DNA from: a virus
Strand: one strand, 5' to 3'
Virus record (IMG/VR): IMGVR_UViG_3300021379_000005
Span: 1 to 64,000 of that record
Length of the DNA stretch: 64,000 nt
The notes under the pieces are model-generated. The model saw only the letters and a program-made list of their open reading frames with translations. It searched no databases and was not told the DNA's origin. Shown piece by piece: positions 28,209-36,800 of the stretch (position 1 is its first letter; every line of letters starts with the position of its first letter). The translations under genes were made by a program, and so were the position numbers.

Positions 28209-28499
28209 TCATCCACCAGCAAAAACATTTCCACTACCAACGGCAACAGAAGAACCACATGCGACTGGATCTCCTATTCTACCGACCTGTAATCCATTCG
28301 CAAAAACTGTACTAGAACCAGATGAAAGAACAGAACCATGACATGTGGGCGGCGGGCAACAATGAGTCGCCCATCCATCACTTTGTCGATGAACTGGAAT
28401 ACTATTTACAAACACATTTCCACTTCCTTGGACACTCGCTCTTGGTGGAAAACAACCGTGTCCTGTACAGGTGTCGCCCTTTCTAGTTACAGCTGGCAT
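28209..28499 (-). CDS. PAAR-domain tail spike tip protein
   Basis: 96 residues, the usual PAAR length. Starts MPAVTRKGD and shows the PAAR pattern of short beta hairpins with metal-ligand candidates: CTGHGC near the N-terminus, HRQSDGWATHCCPPPTCHG in the middle, and the repeated SG(S)(S)(T/N)VFA(N/G)G turns, ending in SGNVFAGG. In T4 the PAAR protein gp5.4 caps the hub spike with a zinc-bound cone; the same role is likely here. ATG at 28497-28499 with AGAGGAT; it overlaps the end of the 1771-residue gene by 17 bases, suggesting coupled translation. Naming it a 5.4 equivalent rests on domain and context. Confidence 0.9.
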   Translation of the reverse strand: MPAVTRKGDTCTGHGCFPPRASVQGSGNVFVNSIPVHRQSDGWATHCCPPPTCHGSVLSSGSSTVFANGLQVGRIGDPVACGSSVAVGSGNVFAGG

Positions 28500-31400
28500 A
28501 TACTGGATATCCTCTAATTACTTTTGCATCCTGATCAAAGTCATAGAATACTTCTTCGGAAACTTCAAATTCACAATTGAGTACAAACGGTTCGATGTTT
28601 TCCAAATATGTAAATTGATTGTTCTCAGACTCTATATATGGATAATTTGTATTAAAATATTCGATAGAAACCTGTGATAGTTTGGCCTGGTTTACATTAT
28701 ACTTATCCGTTGTTCCAAATTCAAGTTTAACAAAACTGTCAATATACTCTATATATTCTTCTCTCTTCTCTTCTGTCATAAAACTTCTAGAGTTAATTAT
28801 AAAATTTTTCTTCCAACTATAATCCTCATATGTAATAACACCCTCATTATAATTATTTATTGCCTGTATCCAAGCATTATCAAGTGCAGTATTATTTCTA
28901 GTAGTATCATATGTGTAATAACCTTTACTTCTTTGGTCTGCAATCCACTTTAATCTATCTTGATTCTCTGGTGTCTGTATTTTATCAGATTTGTGCAAGA
29001 ACAAATCTTTATCGTATGTAAAGTTATTCCATATTGGCATAATTATTTCTATATTTTTTATCAATCCCCCACTATTATCAATAATAAAATCGTGTACGAC
29101 TGCTTGCAAGGATGTTTCTTTACTTGCAACATATCTGAAATTTGTGATTGGTGATTCATCTGTAATTGCAAAATAACCCTCACTTGCAACAGTTCCATCT
29201 ATAATATCTTGCAACTCATCAATTCTTTCTTGTATAAGAGTTGCAGTGTTTCCAGTTGCAAAAACTAAGTCTTCTTGTAATTTTGCAATTTCAATTGCTG
29301 CAGTTTGAGTACTAGGAACAAAAACAGAAGTTTGAGTAGTTTCATTTGAAGTTACATCAATATCACCTTTCAGTTCTCTATATTCGTATCGTGTTACCGT
29401 TACGGTTTCGACGCCAGTATCTCTTACAACCTCGGTTGTGTAATCAAAACCAACACTATCAATTACAAGAGTGGTATCATCTCCTTGTTCAATAACTTCA
29501 TCAAAAGAATATCTTTCAGTGCCAGAATGTATTACATCCAATTCTCCTCTAGTAGTGTTTGTACCAGTCATCTGTAAAGTAAATATTCTAGGATTGGTTA
29601 ATTGGAAATCAGAATAATCATAGTCTATATTATCAGCGTGTGAAGTCCATACACCATCTATTTCTTGTCCCTGACTTTTCATCCAAGTTTCAAATGCGTT
29701 TTTTCTCACAAACATATCAGTTTCGCCGAGTCTACCTTTAATAGTATTCCCATCCAATTCTAGACAATCAGGTAGTCTACCAGTTTTATCGTTTTTAATT
29801 ATTTCATATGTAAAATTATATTGTTTTTTCGCTGCTCTGGCCAATCCCCATCCACTTTCAAATGAACCGTTCTTGTCTAAATCCCAATCTACTTCAGAAA
29901 ATTCAAATAAGAATTTTCCTCCACTACCAACATCACCAAGAACCTGTGTTTCTCTATATTCTTGGTCTACATGAAATGCACCACTACCATGGTTTTTACC
30001 AACACTATTTTCCTTTATGAATCCTAAAAACGCTCCTTCTTTATACCGACTTTTAGGAACTTCTACAGTAGTAGGTTCGTGTCCATATGCATCTGAACCA
30101 TCACTTCTAGGATGTCCACTTTCATATTTTTCATAATAAGTGGATTGGAACTTTGTGGCATCCCAAAGATTAGACGAAACACCAATAAAAGAATCAAAAA
30201 CAAATTCATATGTTGGTTGATCACTTACAATAAATTTCGGTTTAAATATTTCTTCGAGCATTTTAAATTTAAAACTATTTTTAGGATCAATACCAGTATC
30301 TTTTGCAAGTAAATAGTTTTGTTCAATCATATAAGTGACATCATTCATATTATATTGGAAAGGACTAAAGTTTAAACTAGTATTCCATTCATCCAAATCA
30401 ATAAAGAATAATTTATTAATATATGTCTTGTCTAAAGTTTCTGTATAGAAAGGTGCAACATTAAACTGAATATCTTTTGCTCTATCAAAGAAAACAGACT
30501 TAGGATAATCAAATTCAAATATTTTAACAGTCTCTTTAAATAAAGTATTATCTAAAACAATATCTCTAGATTTTATAAAGTAATCATTTGGCGGAATTAC
30601 AACATCCATTACCTCTTCAATCTGTTGATTATATTTAAACGCAGAATCTTTATATTTTGCAAAGTAATGATTAATAGGAATATTAATATCCTTTGGTTTT
30701 CCAAAGTATAGTGATTTTGTTATATCGGATGCCTCATCACTAGGTTTAAAATAATATAAACCAGTATTAGTGTCTAATATCAAGTCTTGTGTGTTAGATG
30801 TAGTAAATTCTGCCCTTGGTAATTCGCCCAATAAATTAAGATTATCTCTTATTATAGTATATTCGGCTCTTGGCAAATCTCCAAAGTTATAAGTCATTCC
30901 TGCAATATTTACTTCCCAAATCTTTGTTATTAAATCTTGTTTTACTTTTAGTCCGCCTAGAGTTTGTTCAAATATTGGCGTACTTGGCCGTCTATCAATA
31001 AAATCCATTTCCCATATTTTAGAAATATCCAGAGACTTCCCACCAGTAAACGGTGAATAGTCGAAGTGAATAGTTTTTGCTTGCAATATCATATTAATAT
31101 TGTTATAATCTAAAATTGTCGTTCCATATAAATCGGGTCGCATCAATTCAACAACATCTTGATTATATCCATCCATTCCAACTGTCAATTCAAAAGTTCT
31201 TAAATTAAATTTTGCGATTGATTCTAGTTCTTGTTTGTCAACAACAAATCTAGTTGGGGAAATTGTTTCAATAAAGTAAGGATTTGAAACTGGGCCCGTC
31301 AACTCTTCTGACATATAAGTTCTTTCGGTTCCCATTCCGCCTACTGCAATGAAGCCGTTTCTAGACGTTGGATAATCTTCGGATGTAGTCTCCGTTTCTA

Positions 31401-33798
31401 CATCGATCAAGGGCTCAAATATAACATCTTCCCAAGAGGCATTTGCTGCAGAAAAGTTACTTATACCAATTCTAGAGTAAATAAATCTTTCTAGTTCTGG
31501 GTCTGATGACAAATCAATTTCAATTTCTGTAGATAGATCAATAGTTTCTGGGTCATCAAATTGACTTGTGTAAAGTTTTACAATATTTGCACGTTTTTCG
31601 ATTCTTATCTTTGTTCCATTCGGAAACATATTCCACTGAGGGCCTTGTGATTCCACTTCTGCGTCTAAAAATTCAGCAGGAACTTCTGGTTTTGGTGCAG
31701 TAGGAGTTCCATCCCATATTTCATGATAGAAAGGATTGATATCTTTATCAAATTCATACTCATAATCAATAACCTCATCAGGACGCAGGCCCAACCATTC
31801 CCACGGTTCTCCAAGAGTACTACTTGCCTGATTACAGTTTGCAATTGCCAACCAAGACTTGCCCCTAAAGTGTTGGCCAAGGGCACGCAAAACACTTAAT
31901 GTATATTCTTTGCCGTCTTCAAAGACAAAACCTATAACCAATCCAACTGCATCATTATCAAACTCTCCACTCTTTACCCTGACTTCTAAATTATAATTTT
32001 CATAAGATTCAAAGGATACAAATCCAGTATAACCTCTAAAATTTTGAGTAGAAACTATTTTATTATCGACAATATCATATACATATGCAGTTTCCAATTC
32101 ATCTTGTGGATCAAATGGATACACCGCATCATCACCCAAATGAGAAAATCTATACCAAGAATTAAATATTTGATCTGCTCGCAAACCATCAGTAAATGGG
32201 TTATCAAATAATCTAGGAATTCTTTCAATCTCAAACCAAACAATACCATCGTAGGATGGAAAATTGAGAGAAAGTAAATCAATACTTAAATGTACCCATT
32301 CTTTATCTACTTGGCCACTTAAATCAAAATCAATTTCATCAATTAAAGAAGATGTATTTTTAGAATAAAAATTAGTTAAGTCTTCCAATACATCTTCGTG
32401 TTTTTCTTTTGAGTGATAAACAGATACTCTTAAATGTTCATTAAATAAACTAAAATCTATATCTTTAACACTTACTGAAAAATGAAATACATCTTCAAGG
32501 GTATTCATTCTCTGCGAAGGATGTCTTGGATGCCAGTATTTAAATGGGACGGTTGCAGTTTTTCTATTATAACCATCTAATACAACATATACCCCATCCT
32601 GTTGTTCATCTAAGGTAGAACTAATTTGTGGAATATATCTTTTGTTTACATTATATTTGTTTTTAAATGCACCTTGATTAAACTCATCGTAAGTTGATGT
32701 ATATGTTGTTGCTGTAACATTACCAAATAACAACTCAGAGTTTATCGTAGTGTATAATTTTGCATTCGTGTCTTCGGCATATTGTTCGTCTATTCTTTCG
32801 CCATTTTTTATACCAATATATAAATATGCACTTCTATAATCCCATGCAGAATTTGCAAAATTTGTAATAAAATTATTACTTAATTCGCCTGTCCACAAAG
32901 TTTTATTCGCACTAGGTTCATCAAAAGTGTTTATGATAATCATATCACCATCAGAAAAAGTAGAAATAAAATTTCTTAGATTTATTGCATTGAAATATCC
33001 TACAGTTCTAACTTCTCTAAAAGTAACTGTAAAATTTTCTGGTGGTAAATTTTGTAATGTGGCTCTGGTGGAAATTGTTGGAGACTCAACTGATCCTGCG
33101 ATAAATCCCATAGAATCTAATGCAGCAAAAGTATCAGAGTCATTTATATCGTATGTCCCTACAAGTTCATATACCTCACCAACAACTGCGTCTTGTCCTG
33201 TCACCAAAAATGTACTAAGAGACTCTGTAATATCAAAAGTGTCATATTGAATACTATCAACAAATGTCCAAAAACTACCATTCTTGGTTAATTTTGTAAC
33301 TCTAACTCCTCGACTTGTATGATAGAGTTTTTTATCAATTTGTTTTGTGATTGGATTGTAATAATCAATCCTTTGAGATCGATATTCACTGGAATTTGCG
33401 GTGACATTGGCAGCGTCCAATCCAATACTTTCTACTTCAATATAAAAGTTTGGATTATATTCCCCAATACCACCTCTATGAACACTTGTTTGAACTAAGT
33501 TGTCATAATATCTTTGTGCTAAATTTATTCCATTTGTATAGAAATAGTTTGCATAACCAATCTCATCGAGTTCTAGTCCATAGTTCCATACTAAATCAGA
33601 ACGTCTAACCTCATATGTTTGTCCTTGATAAGTTTTTATTCTTTCTAGATCAATCGCATTATTTCTAGGATCAATATCTGGAGTAAAGTAATTTACATAT
33701 TCGACTTGTGGCGGATCAATAGTTTCAACTATAATATTTGAAACTAGTTTAGTTGCAACCTGTATCTTTTGTCCATTAGCGGTTTGAAACTGTGGCAT
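28483..33798 (-). CDS. Large virion structural protein upstream of PAAR
   Basis: 1771 residues. N-terminus MPQFQTANGQKIQVATKLVS, then a region about where a fibre or baseplate arm anchors (PPQVEYVNYFTPDIDPRNNA). Around residues 560-800 it resembles a concanavalin-like jelly roll (YNLEVRVKSGEFDNDAVGLV ... KGKSW-like FRGKSWLAIANCN, KIRIEKRANIVKLYTSQFDD). Residues ~1030-1190 hold a run of repeats with K.(K/R)DI...(F/Y)F type motifs. A helical stretch (EIAKLQEDLVFATGNTATLI) lies near residue 1510. ATG at 33796-33798, weak ribosome site, 13 bases after the acidic repeat gene. I do not recognise the family. Co-transcription and overlap with PAAR suggest it works at or near the tail tip. Confidence 0.8.
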   Translation of the reverse strand: MPQFQTANGQKIQVATKLVSNIIVETIDPPQVEYVNYFTPDIDPRNNAIDLERIKTYQGQTYEVRRSDLVWNYGLELDEIGYANYFYTNGINLAQRYYDNLVQTSVHRGGIGEYNPNFYIEVESIGLDAANVTANSSEYRSQRIDYYNPITKQIDKKLYHTSRGVRVTKLTKNGSFWTFVDSIQYDTFDITESLSTFLVTGQDAVVGEVYELVGTYDINDSDTFAALDSMGFIAGSVESPTISTRATLQNLPPENFTVTFREVRTVGYFNAINLRNFISTFSDGDMIIINTFDEPSANKTLWTGELSNNFITNFANSAWDYRSAYLYIGIKNGERIDEQYAEDTNAKLYTTINSELLFGNVTATTYTSTYDEFNQGAFKNKYNVNKRYIPQISSTLDEQQDGVYVVLDGYNRKTATVPFKYWHPRHPSQRMNTLEDVFHFSVSVKDIDFSLFNEHLRVSVYHSKEKHEDVLEDLTNFYSKNTSSLIDEIDFDLSGQVDKEWVHLSIDLLSLNFPSYDGIVWFEIERIPRLFDNPFTDGLRADQIFNSWYRFSHLGDDAVYPFDPQDELETAYVYDIVDNKIVSTQNFRGYTGFVSFESYENYNLEVRVKSGEFDNDAVGLVIGFVFEDGKEYTLSVLRALGQHFRGKSWLAIANCNQASSTLGEPWEWLGLRPDEVIDYEYEFDKDINPFYHEIWDGTPTAPKPEVPAEFLDAEVESQGPQWNMFPNGTKIRIEKRANIVKLYTSQFDDPETIDLSTEIEIDLSSDPELERFIYSRIGISNFSAANASWEDVIFEPLIDVETETTSEDYPTSRNGFIAVGGMGTERTYMSEELTGPVSNPYFIETISPTRFVVDKQELESIAKFNLRTFELTVGMDGYNQDVVELMRPDLYGTTILDYNNINMILQAKTIHFDYSPFTGGKSLDISKIWEMDFIDRRPSTPIFEQTLGGLKVKQDLITKIWEVNIAGMTYNFGDLPRAEYTIIRDNLNLLGELPRAEFTTSNTQDLILDTNTGLYYFKPSDEASDITKSLYFGKPKDINIPINHYFAKYKDSAFKYNQQIEEVMDVVIPPNDYFIKSRDIVLDNTLFKETVKIFEFDYPKSVFFDRAKDIQFNVAPFYTETLDKTYINKLFFIDLDEWNTSLNFSPFQYNMNDVTYMIEQNYLLAKDTGIDPKNSFKFKMLEEIFKPKFIVSDQPTYEFVFDSFIGVSSNLWDATKFQSTYYEKYESGHPRSDGSDAYGHEPTTVEVPKSRYKEGAFLGFIKENSVGKNHGSGAFHVDQEYRETQVLGDVGSGGKFLFEFSEVDWDLDKNGSFESGWGLARAAKKQYNFTYEIIKNDKTGRLPDCLELDGNTIKGRLGETDMFVRKNAFETWMKSQGQEIDGVWTSHADNIDYDYSDFQLTNPRIFTLQMTGTNTTRGELDVIHSGTERYSFDEVIEQGDDTTLVIDSVGFDYTTEVVRDTGVETVTVTRYEYRELKGDIDVTSNETTQTSVFVPSTQTAAIEIAKLQEDLVFATGNTATLIQERIDELQDIIDGTVASEGYFAITDESPITNFRYVASKETSLQAVVHDFIIDNSGGLIKNIEIIMPIWNNFTYDKDLFLHKSDKIQTPENQDRLKWIADQRSKGYYTYDTTRNNTALDNAWIQAINNYNEGVITYEDYSWKKNFIINSRSFMTEEKREEYIEYIDSFVKLEFGTTDKYNVNQAKLSQVSIEYFNTNYPYIESENNQFTYLENIEPFVLNCEFEVSEEVFYDFDQDAKVIRGYPVYASCN

Positions 33799-33811
33799 TC
33801 TTAACTATCCA

Positions 33812-36800
33812 TCAACTAAAAAATCTGTTGCCCAATTCTCTATCAACAAATGGGCCAATATATTTATTTGCTGATAAGACAGGCGTTAAGACATATAATT
33901 TTATCTCACCATCTCTCATTACGATTGTACCAAGTTCCCTTGTTCCATCATCCTGACTGGGTGGATTGCTTGGTGCGTCTTCATCAATTTCTTCATCGTT
34001 TGTGGGCGGAACTGGTGGATCATCGTCAGGCTCTTCACTTGGAATGACTGGTGGTTGTGAATCATCGTCAGGCTCTTCACTTGGAATTACTGGCGGTTGT
34101 GAATCATCATCAGTTTCTTCATCTTGAATAACTGGTGGTTGACCATCATCATCAGTTTCTTCGTCTGGAATAACTGGAGGCTCAGAAACATCTGGAGTAT
34201 CATCTTCGTCACTGACAGGCGGTTGTGAAACGTCTTCTGTATCATCAGTATCTGTTACTGGTGGTTGTGAAACGTCTTCTGTATCATCAGTATCTGTTAC
34301 TGGTGGTTCCGAAACATCTTCTGCAACGTCTTCATCAGTAACAGGTGGGTCAGAAACGTCTTCCGTATCATCAGTGTCTGTTATGGATGGCTCAGAAACA
34401 TCTTCAGTAGTATCTTCATCATCTACCGCCGGTGTTGTATCATCCTCTTGTGTATCATCTAATGTTTCATCGGCACCATCTTGGTCAGTTTGTCCTTCTC
34501 CATCGGAAACTCTTACTGATGGGTCTGTTTCAAAATCATCTTCTTCGCCAGGCGGCACCCCAGGCTGGTCTTCTGGGACTTCATCATCCGAACCAGTAGG
34601 AACTTCTTCGTTATCTGTATCATTTCCATCTGTAACTGGTGGAGTTGTGTCATCCTCTCCATCCTCATCAGTAGAGGGAACTGAATCGGTATCATCAACA
34701 CCGTCTTCATCAGTAGAGGGAACTGAATCGGTATCATCAACACCGTCTTCATCAGTAGAGGGAACTGAATCGGTATCATCTACAGTGTCATCCCCAGATG
34801 ATTCTGTTGTGTCCGTATCGTCACCAACGGTTTCATCATCTGATGTAGATGTATCTGTTGCATCATCTACTACATCCTGTTCTCCGCCAACTCCAGCATC
34901 AGTATCTTCTACAGCATCATCTTCACTTGTCGAGTCTCCAGATTCATCTGTAGTTACATCTGTACCATCTTCGGTAGTATCCGTTTCGTCACTAACCGTA
35001 TCATCTTCACTTGTCGAGTCTCCAGATTCATCTGTAGTTACATCTGTACCATCTTCGGTAGTATCCGTTTCGTCACTAACCGTATCATCTTCGCCTTTAG
35101 TGTCACTTGGTTGATCTGTAGTTACATCTGTACCATCTTCGGTGGTATCCGTTTGATCGTCAACCGTATCATCTTCTGAGGTTGGTTGTCCAGACTCATC
35201 TGTGGTTTCATCTGCGCCGTCTTCGGTGGTATCAGTTTCGTCCTCTGTTTCATCTACAGACGGTTCTACTGAAGTAGTATCATCTTCTGTTTCATCTACA
35301 GATGGTTCTACTGAAGTAGTATCATCTTCTGTTTCATCTATAGATGGTTCTACTGAAGTAGTATCATCTTCTGTTGCATCTGTTTCTGTTTCTACTGAAG
35401 TGGTATCATCTGTAGTTTCATCTATATCTGATACGGGCGGTTGGTTTTCATCATCACGATCATCGACATCAACCTCTATACCATCATTTTCATCATTCGG
35501 TTCTTCCGAATCAATGACTGGTTCATTTAGCTCATCAGTAGTTTGATTATCATCGGTAACAGAAGTTGTTGAGTCATCTTCAGATGCAGTATCATCGGTA
35601 ACAGAAGTTGTTGGGTCATCTTCTACATCGGTGTCATCAGTAACAGAAGTTGTTGAGTCATCATCTGAAGTTTCAGTATCTACTACCGTTGTTGTTCCAT
35701 CATCTTCTGTCTCGGCATCATCAGTAACAGAAGTTGTTGAGTCATCTTCAGATGCAGTATCATCGGTAACAGAAAGGGTAGAATCATCATCAGAGGTTTC
35801 ATCTGCACTAGAAGTTGCATCACTATCATCATCCAAACCATCATCACCAACATTAGTGGTTTCTTGTTGATCTGCTGATGTATCAGAATCAGATTCAGTA
35901 TCACCAGATTCATCTACTGATGTATCTGTGTCCGTAATAGTTTCTATTTGTTGATCTGCTGATGTATCAGAATCAGATTCAGTATCACCAGATTCATCAA
36001 CCGGCGTGTCTGATTCCGTTTCTGTTACAGTTTGTTCATCTGTAACATCACTTGCATCATCTGAAACTGGTTGTACTTCATCTTCAACCTCAGAGTCTGG
36101 TGTCTCAGTCGTAATTGGGTCTTCTTCTGGTACTTCACTAGGGGTTGTAGTTTCGTCTGACGCATCTTCTGGTGTTTCGGTATCAGTAACACCTTCAAGT
36201 TCAGAATCAGAAACCACATTTCCATCAGATACAGTCTCTGAAGATTCGTCTTCCTCATCTAAAGAGGGCGAAAGTGTAGCATCCGTATCATCATCAACGC
36301 CAGCATCTGAAGACTCTGTGGTGTCTGTGGCATCGTCTATTGTTGCATCTGGAGACTCAGTAGTGTCTGTGGCATCGTCTACAGTTGCATCTGGAGACTC
36401 AGTAGTGTCTGTGGCATCGTCTATTGTTGCATCTGGAGACTCAGTAGTGTCTGTGGCATCATCTACAGTTGCGTCTGGCGACTCAGTAGTGTCTGTGGCA
36501 TCGTCTACAGTTGCATCATCTACTGAAGTTTCTGTGACCTCATCATCGACACTTGTATCAGAAGTTGTTGAATCTGCACTATCTTCTTCGACAACTTCTC
36601 CATCACTTCCAACTGAAATTTGTTCGTCTGAAGTGGTGTCCTGCGAATCTGCTGTTTCACTGGCAGCATCCAACTTTTCTTCCAGTTGCTGTTCTTCTGG
36701 AGACTCTTCTGTTCTTTCTTGTTCAACACCTTCTGTTGTTTCTACTGTGGTATCAATATCTGCAGTAACTTCTTCTACTACATCTTGTTCTTCTGAACTA

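Larger units (their letters stand above)
33947..36550 (-). repeat. 62 consecutive 14-residue (42-base) acidic units
   Basis: Residues 752-1619 divide into 62 units of exactly 14 residues with no insertion or deletion. Position 3 is D in 58 units (exceptions: units 11, 47, 49 and 62). Representative units: VDDATDTTESPDAT, SEDDSTTSVTDDTA, TEDDTTSVEPSVDE, VSDETDTTEDGTDV, GVDDTDSVPSTDED, TEDVSQPPVTDTDD, TDDDSQPPVIPSEE. The arithmetic closes: 751 + 868 + 44 = 1663. Confidence 0.9.

Noticed and set aside
33861-33868. AATAAATA box inside the end of the acidic gene as promoter for the 1771-residue gene
   Set aside because: It lies within coding sequence, has one mismatch and is 62 bases from the start; too weak to list as a promoter.
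33947-36550. RTX or thrombospondin-type calcium repeats
   Set aside because: There is no GGxGxDxL nonapeptide and no DxDxDG loop series; the period is 14, which fits neither family.
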